Shown: positions 1 through 11,729 of the stretch, piece after piece | How the letters are laid out: every line of letters begins with the position of its first letter | How positions within the stretch are numbered: position 1 is the first letter of the stretch | DNA from: Synanceia verrucosa | Lineage: Eukaryota; Chordata; Actinopteri; Perciformes; Synanceiidae | NCBI GenBank assembly: GCA_029721515.1 | Contig: CM056554.1 | Location: 25,297,488-25,361,487, forward strand | Length of the DNA stretch: 64,000 nucleotides | Reading direction: 5' to 3' | Notes under the pieces: model-generated | The model's input: only the letters and a program-made list of their open reading frames with translations | Told to the model about the DNA's origin: nothing | Databases searched by the model: none | Position numbers and translations under genes: made by a program

Positions 1-352
1 TGGTGACGGTTGACTCGCTGTGTTATTTTTTCTTCTCATTTGTATTGAACTGCATCTCCCACTTACGATTTCTTGAATCAACCTTTTTAACCTCCTGGCC
101 AAATTGCCGACTCCTGGTCTGAAGGATTGCTGCTTCAGACAGTTAAGCTTTAAGTCGTTCAGTTATAGAGTGATGTCCATCTACGGGCAACAAGGTTTTC
201 TCCTAAGCAGGAAAAAAATGCTGCATATATTTCATGAAGTGCAGGTCTGGGCAGAACCATAGATTGTAAATAAGAAGTGGATCTGTCACAGTGATGTCAG
301 TCACTAGTTTGTGGACCAGACTATTGGCATATAAACAGTGTTGCTATATTGG

Positions 353-699
353 TAGGGCAGCACGGTGGTGTAGTGGTTAGCACTGTTGCCTCACAGTAAG
401 AAGACACCAGCTTCGAATCCTGGCCCAGGGCCTTTCTGTGTTGAGTTTGTTCTCCTCATGTCTGCGTGGGTTCTCTCTGGTACTCCGTCTTCCTCCCACC
501 ATCCAAAAACATGCATGGGGATTAGGTTAATTGCCTAATTTAAATTGTCCGCAGGTGTGAATGTGAGTGTGAGTGGTTGTCTGTCTCTATGTGTCCTGTG
601 ATGAACTGGAGACTTGTCCAGGTTTTACCCTGCCTTTCACCCTAAGACAGCTGGGATAGGCTCCAGCCCCCCGCGGCCCTATAAGCAGTAGACAAGACA
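353..699 (+). mobile_element. tRNA-like SINE, copy 1
   Basis: A 347-bp copy of a repeat found four times here. It begins GGGCAGCACGGTGG. It has an A-box-like TAGTGGTTAGCA and a B-box-like GCTTCGAATCC, as in tRNA-derived SINEs, then a long tRNA-unrelated body with TCTGCGTGGGTTCTCTC and AGCTGGGATAGGCTCCAG. The usual (ATGG)n tail is decayed and I see no clear target duplication. Confidence 0.75.
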
Positions 700-790
700 G
701 ATGCTCTTTTGGTTTTTACCCTTTTTTAAAACAAGAAATGACAAGAGATGCTGGAACTAAGTACAGTTGGATGCTGAATGAAATATTTCA

Positions 791-1693
791 AAGGGCAACT
801 TCGGCCGATTTCAGCATGCAGCTGTATTGCTTAAGCTTCCCTAGACTTATCAGTACCCAAGACATGTCAATTTTTGGTCCGACCCTGACAGCGTTCTTGA
901 GCGGCGCGGTAGCCTGGACAGCTAACCCATGGGGGCATTATTTTCAGTATGTGTTTTAAACATATTAACATACTCCAAATATCACCTCAAAAGATATACA
1001 ACATCAGCAGACACCTAACAACACAGCACCGTAGCGTGTGACTCAAAATGAGTAGAAAAGTGGTTAAATCAGTGTGTTTGTTCAAGCAGTCACATACCAG
1101 TTTGTTACCATCCTCGTCTTCCGGTAGTCCAAACAAGTCAATCTGTCGAGTTTGCGACTATCCCTCACACAACTGGAGTTTTGCAGACAGAAACCGTATT
1201 CCACCGTTTTCATTTTTCTATTCATACATTACTGACCATGTTACAGCCTGTCATTAGCAATGAGCCCAACAATAGCTTGTTATGAGTCTGCTTTCTCTGT
1301 ACTGAGAGCTAGCTAGCTCGCTCTGCACTGAAAGTATTGTAGCGACTCTATCAATGAGGCTACGAGGCATGATCTCTTTCTGTGGATCTTTATTTCCAAA
1401 ACACCGGCTGCTGTCGGCCGTAGCCACGCCACATGACAGAAAAGCTTAAACTGCTCACCCTGCCTCTGTGTCTATCTCACATACATCCATGTCACTACCC
1501 GATCCGTACCGGAAACCTGGTTTGTACACATACTGAAAATAATGTCGCCATGGGTTAGCTGTCTAGGCTACCGCGCCGCTCAAGGAACGCTGTCAGGATT
1601 GGACCAAAAACTGACACATCTTGGGTACTGGTAAGTTGAGGGTAGCTTGAGCAATAAAGCTGCATGTTGAAATCGGCCGAAGCTCTCCTTTTA
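791..1693. mobile_element. Fold-back element with ~160-bp inverted arms
   Basis: About 796-957 (CTTCGGCCGATTTCAGCATG ... CCCATGGGGGCATTATTTTC) recurs reversed at about 1531-1687, with a dozen or so mismatches or small indels. The spacer of about 570 bp has no transposase that I recognise. The open frames at 738-959 and 1048-1257 fall inside it and are not credible genes. It is probably a non-autonomous DNA transposon of unknown superfamily; the exact ends and target duplication are unclear. Confidence 0.7.
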
Positions 1694-1734
1694 GGTGACC
1701 AAAATGTTATAATTAAACTTCATGAACTAAATAC

Positions 1735-1950
1735 ACACTATGATTATGGATTATGGACTATGAATTGAACACATTTTAAAAAGTGTTAAACACACTATGG
1801 AAGGGCTGAACACGCTATGAAAGGATTAAACATATTTTAAAATATTGTATATACTCTATGAAAGGATTAAACACACTTTAAATAAAACTTTAAACACATT
1901 ATTAAAGGATTAAACACAATTGAAAGTACTTTATATACGTTATGAAAGTA
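1735..1950. repeat. Degenerate tandem repeat (CTATGAAAGGATTAAACAC)
   Basis: The units CTATGAAAGGATTAAACA and ACATTTTAAA recur four or more times with spacing of about 50-60 bp and many changes. AT-rich, no coding sense. Confidence 0.6.
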
Positions 1951-3091
1951 GCTGGTTGAAAAAAACAGTGAACCTGTCATTGTTTGAGTCATGTTTCCAA
2001 CTCCACATTTCCATTAATCTCTTTAAGTGTTTTCTTAAAGGATTTGCCTGATAATATTCCATATTTTCTTCCTGTCGGTAAATCCCATGTGCAGACCCTA
2101 ACTAGCACTTAATGCATCCCCTACTGTTTGTGTGTCAGAGCCTGACACATCAGGCAGCTCCGCTCTTGTGCAAGAACTATAAAAAAAACATGTCAATGAG
2201 CCACACTGTAGTTTATTTTGATCCAATCCCACACACATGCTGTCCTGCTGCCAGAAATACAGTCAAGCACCAAACATGATTCCCTGATGTGGATTCATGT
2301 GGCTGGTCCCCTACATATGCACTCCTGTTTGATTAGCGCTTATGAGGAACGAAAACAACTGGCTGCTTTAGGATATTACTGAGCGTTTTTTTTTTTTTTT
2401 TTTGAAAAGTTAAACAACATATTTGTCATCTTCATTAAGAACCAACAGTACTGGATCTGAGAGAAATTGGGAAGCATTGAGAGACACACACTAGCACATG
2501 GTTGGCTTGGGTCTTTTCATGGGATATACAGTATTGATATTAATATATGAGAGAAATAAGACTTTCTTTATTCCTCTTTGAATATTTCTTCATCCCATTT
2601 GGTTATTGAAGAAAATGATGGTTGCTCCTGCAGTTTCCTTACCTTTACACCTCAGAGGCATGGCTTACAAGCTTATACAAATATAATTCATTCTTTTACT
2701 GAAATTACCCCGCAGCAGTCCACCCCTGCGAACTGTTGAACAGCATGTGAAGAAAACCTGTGCCCAATAATACGCCTTCATTATTCCAACCTTAACCTCA
2801 CCTTGAACCTCTGCTTGTATCACTCATCCTGAACCTGTCTGAACCCTGATTACCATCACCATGCTGAATTGCCTCTATTAACAGTTTTAATATCCACTTC
2901 TCTGCATGATCCTTGCTAAAACTCCCAATTGAACAAACGCTATATGCTTTTGTCTTGCAGCTGAGATCAATTCACTTGGAGTTCAAGCCAGTGTGATGAC
3001 AATAGGGGGATAAAAATGACCAATAAAATCCCAGTAATGGAATTTTGCAGTTGTCTGTTAATGTCAGAGAGATAGTCAGGGAGAATGCACA
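1951..3091. other. Intron sequence, nothing recognised
   Basis: AT-rich DNA with a T-run at about 2386-2403. I see no exon, RNA gene or transposon end. Confidence 0.6.
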
Positions 3092-3570
3092 CCGATCAGG
3101 CATAGCATTATGATCTCCTGGCTAATGTTGTGTTGCTGCTCGCAGCCTTGAACTTTGACCCCTGAAGGTTTACTCTGTGGTATGTGACTCCTTTCTATCT
3201 TCAGCGGCATTAACTTCTCTGCTCTGTTGGATCAGGCCACCAGGACCAGCCTGCATCAATGATCCTTGTCCTGTCATGACCCTGTCTCTGGTTCACCTCT
3301 GGTCCTTCCTTGGACCACTTTTGATAGATCCTGACCACTGCAGACCAGGAACAGACCACCAGAGCTGCAGGTCTGGAGATGCTCTGATCCAGTCCTCTAG
3401 ACATCACTTTTGGTTTGGTTTGGTTCTTGTTGTAAAACTCCTGAAAAATCCTGATCCTGCTTCTAACATCAACTATGAGGACTAAATGTTCATTTGATGC
3501 CTTAAATATCCCAGGAGCTGAAGATGAAGAGATAACCAGTGTGCAGTAGTCATAATGTTATGCCTGATCT
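3092..3570 (-). mobile_element. Internally deleted Tc1-like element
   Basis: The ends are inverted repeats: GATCAGGCATAGCATTATGA on the left, and TCATAATGTTATGCCTGATC on the right. The minus strand (about 3407-3210) reads MMSRGLDQSISRPAALVVCS and AVVRIYQKWSKEGPEVNQRQ, the helix-turn-helix region of a Tc1-like transposase. The catalytic DDE part is missing, so it is a dead, shortened copy. Confidence 0.75.
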
Positions 3571-3836
3571 GGATGATGGTCACATTCAAAGCTCTTCCAG
3601 TTTTATACAGATTTCTTCAGCCGATAGGCTTTGATTTAGTGATTTCCTGACACCAAAGGAACATGTTTGCAGTGAGACTGGAAGCAGATAAGGTTGTGGT
3701 TATGCTGATTAGGTGGCTCAGTGTGATCACGGAGCTCATTTTGGCACAGAAACGTCTTATCGCAGCCGACATGGCAATGGTCTGTGCCTTCAGTTGGCTC
3801 ATACACACAGACTGTTACAAAATCGCAAAACACCAG

Positions 3837-4889
3837 GGGCCTCATGTATCAAGACTTGCATGGATTCCATACTGAGCACTGGCGTATGCTGCAATCTGGA
3901 AAGGGACGTACCCCGTCAAAAATCTGGATGTATGAAACAGTGTGTATACCTGAATCCTCGCACCTTCCATTAATACTCCTCCCTTGTCACCCTCAAAGCA
4001 AGAGGAGAAACTTCAGGGCATAGCCATGGGCACCTGAATTTAAAAAGTAAGGATTAGATGGCACGTGCCGCACCTGATGGATCATACTGATGTGAAATAA
4101 GAGTGCAAAGATGCTGATAAAGCCATTTGTGGCTTTACGCATGTGTGTAGATGATATTCAAGGATGCACTCATGTAAACTATCAGTCATGTAAACTGATG
4201 ACCGGTCAATATTTACTCGAGCAGTCCTGCACCACGCCCAACCATGCTTTTATTTAGGATGTATGAATAGTGCATTGAGCCAGACCACCTCACAACGATG
4301 CTGGTCAGATGCATTTGCACATCGCAAATAATCTGCACATTGATGGAGTGAAAATGTTTAATGTAAACATTTTCATCCTGAGATTGTGCTTTTATTGCAA
4401 CATGAGTGCAGTTGATTGCTCTGATTACATTACTGAATCCGGCAAATTGCACTTTCATGTTGACCTGTTCAACTGCATTGTATGGGAAATTTATATGCCT
4501 GGCTGACATGAGGATGATCCAGTCCAGATGTCATGGTCTGGCTCAGGGTCGACTGGCTCACTCCTGATTGGTCAGCCAGCTCCAGTGATCAAGAAGCCCA
4601 ATGTGGTCATCACAGTGTGGCTCTGGCAGCGCTCAGCTCCTCCTGTGGTCCTCCAAGACCATTCACAGCTCCTCACAACTATTTACCAACTAATGGTAGT
4701 TCCCCAGCATCCCCTTTAAGTATCGCCAATGGACTAAAAGCATCGGAACCTGGCGTACGCCAGTTATGAAGTTGGCATGGAGCAGCACCAGTTTCCACAC
4801 TCACGTCACTGTTGATAGATCTGAACGTGAGCTTGGATGCTGGAGTATGCTACATTTCCTGGCGTACGCTACTTTGATACATGAGGCCC
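3837..4889 (-). mobile_element. PIF/Harbinger relic
   Basis: Bounded by GGGCCTCATGTATCAA and its inverse TTTGATACATGAGGCCC. Inside, the minus strand carries a fragment of the DDE_Tnp_4-type nuclease. The subterminal CTGGCGTACGC-like motif also recurs near both ends. The flanks show no clear 3-bp duplication. It is about 1.05 kb, far shorter than an autonomous copy. Confidence 0.8.
4213..4509 (-). pseudogene. Harbinger nuclease fragment
   Basis: The frame reads ...GFSNVIRAINCTHVAIKAQS, then KHFHSINVQIICDVQMHLTS and IVVRWSGSMHYSYILNKSMV. This is the central part of a Harbinger DDE transposase: the [NV]IGAIDCTH block with its first catalytic Asp, here changed to Asn (AINCTH), and the HSINVQIICD block with the second Asp kept. 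No N-terminal or C-terminal third is present, so it is inactive. Confidence 0.85.
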
Positions 4890-5478
4890 TTGTTCTTTAT
4901 GGGAGTAGGGTCTCTTTCTGTTTGTTTCAGGGTCAGTGGAGATTGAAATGTGCATCAAAACTATTTTTTAGATATATAAATAGAGATGGAACTTTTAAAA
5001 ATATACTATACTTAATCATGAAGAAGATGACTGGTAAATTGCTAGAAAGAGATTCATCCCTCCTCTGGTGGGCAAACTCCTTCCCCATCAGTGTCATGCT
5101 TCTTTGTGTCTCCTCAATTAGTGAGTAGGCTTCTGGAGGATCTTGTGGTGTACAAATACTGCACCTCCATATCACTATAGACTGACACTATGGAACCAAA
5201 GATTACTGAATTTTGTACTCTTGTGGGAGACCCAGCCTTGACCTGAAGGTAACACTAAGCTCTGACTAATAACTAGGGATGTCACCGGAAATGCTACTTT
5301 GGTACAAAGTTGAAATGCACTGCAGGTGTCCCATTGCACCAGGGATAAGAAAAAATGTCTTTGGGATGAAGTAAATTTGCTATTGATGCATCCGGGAAAC
5401 CATCATTTTTCTCTGATGATGCAACATCGCAAACAAAGAATCCATGACGACATTGGCAGCACGAGAGATAGTTAATGT

Positions 5479-6036
5479 TAGTGCTGGACAAATGAAGCTT
5501 CATGAAGCACTTGTGATATTTTTTGACTGGCGCTCTTGGTTTAAAGATGTAATGGAAATTTTGTAGGGCGGCACGGTGGTTAAGTGGTTAGCACTGTCGC
5601 CTCACAGCAAGAAGGTACCAGCTTCGAATCCTGGCCCAGGGCCTTTCTGTGTGGAGTTTGTTCTCCTCATGTCTGCGTGGGTTCTCTCTGGTACTCCGTC
5701 TTCCTCCCACCATCCAAAAACATGCATGGGGATTAGGTTAATTGCCTAATTTAAATTGTCCGCAGGTGTGAATGTGAGTGTGAGTGGTTGTCTGTCTCTA
5801 TGTGTCCTGTGATGAACTGGAGACTTGTCCAGGTTTTACCCTGCCTTCCGCCCTAAGACAGCTGGGATAGGCTCCAGCCCCCCCGCGACCCTATGAGGAT
5901 AAGCGGTAGATAATGGATGGATGGAAATTTTGTAATTTTGCATTACACTATCCTTCTTCTTTAAACCAAGAGCGCCATCTAGAGGAGTCAAAAAAATATC
6001 ACAAGTGCTTCATGAAGCTTCATTTGTCCATCACTA
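5479..6036. mobile_element. hAT-type MITE, copy 1 (SINE inserted)
   Basis: Starts TAGTGCTGGACAAATGAAGC and ends with its inverse ...TTTGTCCATCACTA, with over 60 bp of near-perfect inverted repeat (GCTTCATGAAGCACTTGTGA, then TTGACTC and GCGCTCTTGGTTTAAAGA). It is flanked by the 8-bp duplication GTTAATGT / GTTAACGT (5471-5478, 6037-6044), with one mismatch, which fits hAT. A SINE at 5566-5920 splits it; without that it is about 190 bp. Confidence 0.85.
5566..5920 (+). mobile_element. tRNA-like SINE, copy 2, with target duplication
   Basis: Full-length copy from GGGCGGCACGGTGG to an (ATGG)n tail. The direct repeat ATGGAAATTTTGTA flanks it at 5552-5565 and 5921-5934, so this is a retroposition event into the hAT MITE. 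A-box TAGCACTG and B-box TTCGAATCC are visible. Confidence 0.85.
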
Positions 6037-6592
6037 GTTAACGTTAGCTGTGAGCTCTTTTGCTAACTAGCGGCTGCTAACACCTTAAGTTAACTAGCTC
6101 TTGTCCTGCGATCTTCAACACGGGGATACCATTTACAAAATTATGCAGCCAGGCTATATTTCATAAATATGAGTAGTATCAGTGATAGGTATATTCTAAT
6201 GTTAGCACAAGGTGTTCAAACCTAATGTTTTCACAGCAATGGAAAAAGACTGAGAGCAAATAAATGATCAAACACCAGTATGGAAACGGTAATAAAAAGA
6301 GTGGATGCTAGTGGTGTACCAATTGATACTTAAATAATGATACCTCCGATACCGGATCAGTATTGTCAGTGCCAGCCTGAAATTTACTCGGTATCGGATT
6401 GGAAAGGAAATCAGTGAAATCACACATTACTAGTGAATGGGATTTATTGTTTTACTTTTATATTTTACCATGCTATCAGTTGATATTGAGGATTGTGGAA
6501 TTTCAGCCACTAGTGGCTACTAAATTTACAGAATCTGACACCCTCGGAATACACAAAGTGATGCCTGAAAACCTTCCTACAGAAGCGTATTG
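6037..6592. other. Intron sequence, nothing firm
   Basis: Contains a stretch near 6310-6400 with ATTGATACTT and ATCGGATTGG that looks like transposon debris. No exon seen. Confidence 0.5.
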
Positions 6593-6675
6593 CTGAAATT
6601 ACTAAATATCCATTACATCTTTAAACCAAGAGCACCATCTAGAGGAGTCAAAAAGTATCATTTGTCCATCACTAC
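6593..6675 (-). mobile_element. hAT-type MITE, half copy 2
   Basis: The 3' half only: ATTACTAAATATCCATTACAT, then TTTAAACCAAGAGCACCATC, TAGAGGAGTC and TTTGTCCATCACTA. It ends 91 bp before the dlgap1 exon at 6767, so it sits next to the splice acceptor's branch-point region. Confidence 0.8.
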
Positions 6676-6766
6676 CGCTTTGACCTCAAAATCTCAAACT
6701 TTGAATAGGTTTCCTCAGGGTCCATCCTCCTCATTTTAACCTCCTCTTCCCTCCCTGCTTGTCCAG

Positions 6767-7058
6767 CTGAGCGAGGTGGAGGTGAACGGGCAGATCGAGC
6801 AGGTGTGTGAACAGGTCTACAGTGCAATGCAGGCCCAGGCCATGGAGGCCGCCATGGACAGCATGGACAGCATGGACACCATGGACACGCTGCCCATGCC
6901 GGGGTGCTTCCGGATGCGGAGCCACAGCTACGTTCGGGCGATTGATCAAGGCTGTTCAGGGGAGGAGGAAGGAGAAGGAGGGAGGCCACTCCTCCTGTTG
7001 CCGTCCTCTCCACCACGAACATCTGCCACCACCGTCAGGACCATCCAGAGCAGCACAG
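6767..7058 (+). CDS. dlgap1: dlgap1 internal exon (first in window)
   Basis: DLGAP1 (SAPAP1/GKAP) is a postsynaptic-density scaffold that links PSD-95 to Shank. This exon reads LSEVEVNGQIEQVCEQVY, then a run of MDS/MDT triplets, then LPMPGCFRMRSHSYVRAI, which is the conserved DLGAP block ending the N-terminal repeat region. The acceptor is a pyrimidine tract plus ag at 6765-6766; the donor is gtagga at 7059. The exon starts in phase 0 and leaves one base over, so the next exon completes a valine. The reading across that junction (IQSST-VSSCITTYKK) matches the DLGAP1 pattern as I remember it, which is why I prefer dlgap1 to dlgap2-4. Unusual: a 9-bp coding repeat at 6854-6889 and a Glu/Gly-rich patch after the block. 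Family is very sure; the paralogue is about 80% sure, and I cannot tell the a and b fish copies apart. Confidence 0.94.
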
Positions 7059-7436
7059 GTAGGACATTATGGGGCCAGAGTGGAGGTCTGTTAAGGTCCC
7101 CCAGTACACCTTCTCAGTGTTGGGGTTCAGAGTAATCTATTACTTTTAGCAGTCACAAAGTGGTACAATCGTTAGTAATATGATTTCAATGGTATTGTTA
7201 CATTTACTATGTCAAATTATGTTATATCATCACACCACAACAGTTCCACAACTGACCGTGTGATTTTAATTCAAAGTGGTAACGACTGCATATGAACGCA
7301 TGAACAGGCCTGGTACCAGGAGCTTGTATGGATGAGGCGATGATATAGCCTCCACTCGGTGCTTATGGTGAAAAAAACCAACAACCAACAAATTGTCATG
7401 ACTGGGTGAACAACATGTGACCAAGAAGCAATGTAA

Positions 7437-7809
7437 TTCTTTGAGTGCCAGCCGTTTTTTAAAACAGTGTCTTGTTCCAGCGTTTTTGCCCATTTTGAGT
7501 CATGTTTCAAGACCCACAGAATATTTTGTACTATGACTCTGAAAACATTGAATAGCTCAAATGAAAGAAGACACTCTTTTTCATCATGAAAAAAATGTTT
7601 GTTTTTACCTTGTTCCATTCTTGTTTTATCAGAGGTAGAGTAGAGGACACTTTCACCAAAATCACCACTTTTTGTCCAGATTCTGTTTGTTTTGCTCTCT
7701 AATCTCGATCGTCTCCACTTCCTGTTTTGATCTCTGTGGTGTATACCGTCCCTTTATGTCCTGACTACAAATCCCAGAAGCCCCAATATTACTCACAGGC
7801 TGTGTGAGA
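7437..7809 (+). mobile_element. piggyBac-type MITE family, copy A (truncated)
   Basis: Begins TTCTTTGAGTGCCAGCCGTT, and the body matches copies B-D (GAATATTTTGTACTATGACT, CCAAAATCACCACTTTTTGT, TTACTCACAGGCTGTGTGAG). The right end, with the closing inverted repeat, is missing. Confidence 0.8.
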
Positions 7810-10062
7810 CCACAAACAGTGATCTGCTCTTTTTATTAACTTCTTGTGTGAGCGATGCGAGCACAGTCAAATTTTATTCCCCCATTTTCACACAAACGCT
7901 GGTGTTTCTTTGCTCACACAGTTTGGAAGTGTGCCGTCACATGCTGTCACTCTCCAAAAGCTGAAGCTCAGCAAATAGTTTAGCGTTTGCATACATTAGC
8001 TACACAAGCCTGTGTTTCCCTTGTTGGCTTTTGAAAGTTGCCCAGTGAGCTCAGTTTAAGAAATGAAGTCTGCCAGACAATAAGCCTGAATTTTCTTTCA
8101 GTAAACGGTCAGACCTTTGAGAAAAGAACCTCCTGTGTCCCTGATGTCTAGTGCACATTTACAAGATGCATAACTTGTGCATTAAATACCACAAAAGCCT
8201 TCAGGATTATGATGCACAGCATGCCAGTCTTGAATCAGGGACACGTTCAGTCATTTTTTTCCCAGTCTTTTAACACTGTCACCATTCCCAGCATCCTCAC
8301 TTTTCATATTTTCTCAGTCCTAGCTCAAGTTTAATCCTCACGTGTGATAACTGCCTGGATGTTACATCACTGGATAATCACAATGAGTAACAAACACAAG
8401 ACTGCTTTAGACGGAATAGTATTCAGATCTGTGATAATATGAAATGAATCAGCTCCCTAGTTCTCTCAGGACAGCTGACAAATTATCTGGCCTCCATTAT
8501 CAAGTGACTTCTCCTTTCTGGGGGGTCTCATGAGATGGACTGTTACATTTCTCACCTGTATCTACAGTAGTGTTGCGATCTCTGAGTCAGTTATTTAGTG
8601 CTTTTATGCCATGCTGAATGACTTTACTGCAACACACTTATGAGCATCTGTGGAAAAAAAAAGAAAAAAAAACCTAAAAGAATAACACTTTGTGGAGAAA
8701 TTTAAAGATCTGAGACATGGTAGCAACATGCAGTTGATCTGATAGAGAGTAGGGCGGCTGGATTGCTACTTAATTGAAGGTCTGTCTCCTGGTCTATCTC
8801 AAAATATCCATTGTTATGGCTGCTTCCGTGGTGCCAAACTAACCTGGGAGTTTATTTCATATAATTTCTGAGGACTTATTTACATATTTATTGAATGTGT
8901 GAATGTACTGTACAGTTAAGCACATCATTTTTTGAGGGCATTGTTTGCTTATCGCTTGTTTACCTTATTACCTACTTATTTTTACACATTTATTTTTCTA
9001 CTTATGTTTCTATTTTAGTTTACTTATGTCTCTGCGTCTTGTTTTTTAGACCATTATTTATGTTGTTGCAATATCCACTTTGCTTGTAAATTTCTCTTTT
9101 AGTGGGATGAGAAAAATCTATCTAAGTCTATCTAATCTTATCTTAAAACATATCTGCATAGATGCAAGTGTGTAAAACCATAACCAATGGACCACTGAAA
9201 TAACGGGGGCCGTGATTCACCAGTGATCAGATCAGTTGCTGTTTTGCTATTGTTTTGTGTTTAATCTTGACTGCAGTTTTGTAGATTACATGAGTAGATT
9301 ACTGTACTGCAGAGATCCCTGTAAGAGATTTTTTTTTTTTTTTTTTTTTTGACTCCATGGTGTCTTCACAGTACCCGGAGGCAATTTGACAGAACTCACA
9401 GTCACTGATAAAACACCATGCTGTCACACACATTATTATGAAAAGCTATGTAACAAAGAAGCACATATCGAACAGAGATAATCTCATAGAGGCCAAAAAT
9501 GGGACTGTCTTCATGCGTGGCATTCAGATGAGAACATGCCAGAGTGCATGCCACAGGGGACTTGATGTCGTAGGATTGTCTTCATTTTTTAAGTGCTCAA
9601 CTGGAGATGACCTACATTTTCGGCTCCTCTGGGGAATTCTTATCGAGTTAGCCAAGAGGATAATTGAACACACAACCATGCAGATAAGCACAATGTGTAC
9701 TATATATTATTCATTCATGCACACACTTTACTACAGTAGATGTTGAGCTCCACATCCACATGAGTGGAGATTGTGCTGATAAAAGTTGGTCCAATGTCCA
9801 CTGAACTGACTTATCCACTCAGACCTATTGTGAATCATTATCTCCGCAGAATTTTAACAGCTTTGTTTGGCATTTCTATTTGTTGACTAATCTACAACTT
9901 CATCTGTGGTATAGTTGATCTAGGATGTTTTCTTCCCCACAAGACAAAGAAACACAAGAGAAAACATGCCATTTCATGAAAAGTTGTCTATCTGTGGCTT
10001 CTTTAATGTCTTGAAAATCAGCTTGTTTCTGCTCTAATGGCCTCGACTGGACTGAGTATTTC
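7810..10062. other. Intron sequence, nothing recognised
   Basis: Unique-looking intron DNA with A-runs at about 8650-8673 and a T-run at 9329-9350. No exon with DLGAP similarity and no transposon end found. Confidence 0.6.
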
Positions 10063-10066
10063 TTAA

Positions 10067-10490
10067 CTCACTGAGCGCCAGCCATTTTACAAAACCTGAA
10101 GTGCCTTTTTCCAGCATTTTTGGTCATTTTGAGCCATTTTATAAGACCCACAGAATATTTTGTACCATGTCTCTGAAAAAACAGAATAGCTCAAATGAAA
10201 GAAGAGACTCTCTATTTCATCATGAAAAAAATCAGAGGTTGTGGACTCTTTCACCAAAATCACCACTTTTTGTCCAGATTCTGTTTTGCTCTCTGATCTC
10301 GATTGTCTCATTTCCTGCTTTGATCACTGTGGCGTATACCGTGTCTTTACTCTGCTGTATGTCCCGACTACATCTCTCAAAAGCCCCAATATTACTCACA
10401 GGTTGTGTGAGAGTGCCCTTTTGTGCCTGCTGCTGAAAAAAAACCCACATTGGATTTTAAATGACATATAAATACATGGCACTAAAAGAG
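10067..10490 (+). mobile_element. piggyBac-type MITE family, copy B
   Basis: Flanked by TTAA at 10063-10066 and 10491-10494. The ends are CTCACTGAGCGCCAGCC and the imperfect inverse TGGCACTAAAAGAG. The interior is shared with copies A, C and D. TTAA duplication and CTCTTTGAGTGCC-like ends point to the piggyBac superfamily. There is no transposase. Confidence 0.85.
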
Positions 10491-10494
10491 TTAA

Positions 10495-11117
10495 TATTTG
10501 AGGATTTTAAACCTGGATAGTGATATATTGGCTGATACGGTTATAGTTTTATACACTACATACTATATTTCATAGACCTTCCTGGTAACACTTTACAGAT
10601 TTTACTTTAAAGAAACACAAGTGAAAACATGCAGTTTGGTGTTTCCAAAAAGTTTGATGACAGTCTTCCCCGGAGAATATTTAACAATAACAAAGAGAGG
10701 CTTATTTGCAGGGTCTAAAGGGAGTTTTGTATTTAGAGCTGACAGTTACAGTGGCATTGGAGGATAGTTGGGCCAAACACAGGAAACAGTGGTCATGTTT
10801 TGTATGAAACCAGAAGTCAACATTGATTTATGTGACATACTAACTTCCATAACTCCAGTGCTTAAGTAATGCCACTTCTGGTGTTATTTTGACCCAAACC
10901 ACAATCTTTTCCAAAGCCTAAGTAGGTTTTTGTTGGGGAATGTATGTTAGGCCACTTGTGGTATAGCATAAATTAACCATGATTTTTCCTAAACCTAAGT
11001 TGTTTTCTTCAACCTAAACCTACCCAAAATGTGGCTAGTTACATTGCCTAATCAATACTATTATTTTCCAAAACCCAACCCGTAAGAACTTGGCTTGGCA
11101 TGAAAAGAACCTAACAG
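10495..11117. other. Intron sequence with AACCTAA-type motifs
   Basis: Repeated short AAACCTAAC / CCAAACC motifs, also seen again at 11790-11890. It looks like debris of an old repeat; nothing is coding. Confidence 0.4.
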
Positions 11118-11729
11118 CAAGACTCACAAGGTTTCAAAGAAAGGATATTTATTTTACAAACAAAATAAAAATCACAGTACAGGGAGATGTTCACTGACTG
11201 AAAGGAAAACTAACAAAATCATTTCTAACAGTTACTACAAAAATAATAATAATAAAAAAAACCCGAACTAAACAACCTCTAATAACTATGTGCTCAACAG
11301 ATAAGGGAAACTAATGCTCAAAACCTAAAGTGCTCACTTAAGGTGAGGGAAGAAAACCCACTGACAAGGGTTAACAAACAAGTGGAAACTAAACTACAAG
11401 GTGCAAATCAAAAAAACTGCTCTACAAAAACACTCACAGAGACTGATTAACAAGACGTGGATCACTGACTTAGCGGTACTGTGGCGACAGACAACAATGT
11501 ACTGGCACAGGACTGGGGAAGACAAGAACTATTAAATCACGAGGTGATGGGGAACAGCTGGAAACAACCAGGGGTGGGGCAGACAATCACCAGACACCAG
11601 ACAAACAAGGGCAGGAAGCAATGTGGCTGAAACGAGAGGAAAACAATTAATTTCAAAATAAAACAGGAAATAACAGGACAAAATGACAAGAAAGAATTTA
11701 TAAGGTGACTTAACTTGACCGACATGACA
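11118..11729 (-). mobile_element. LTR-like relic related to the solo LTR at 41.5 kb
   Basis: Shares with 41485-42352 the block GAGGTGATGGGGAACAG.TGGA, the following GGG..GGGGCAGACAATCAC, and a right end ...GACATGACA. On the minus strand it would start TGTCATGTC and has AATAAA near 11148-11153. The left end is vague and I could not find a matching 5-bp duplication, so the call is tentative. Confidence 0.45.

Noticed and set aside
353..440. tRNA gene
   Set aside because: A- and B-box-like motifs are present, but no cloverleaf arms pair and the same unit recurs with SINE tails and target duplications.
4766..5128. 120-codon plus-strand ORF
   Set aside because: It crosses the Harbinger right end and ordinary intron DNA, with no motifs.
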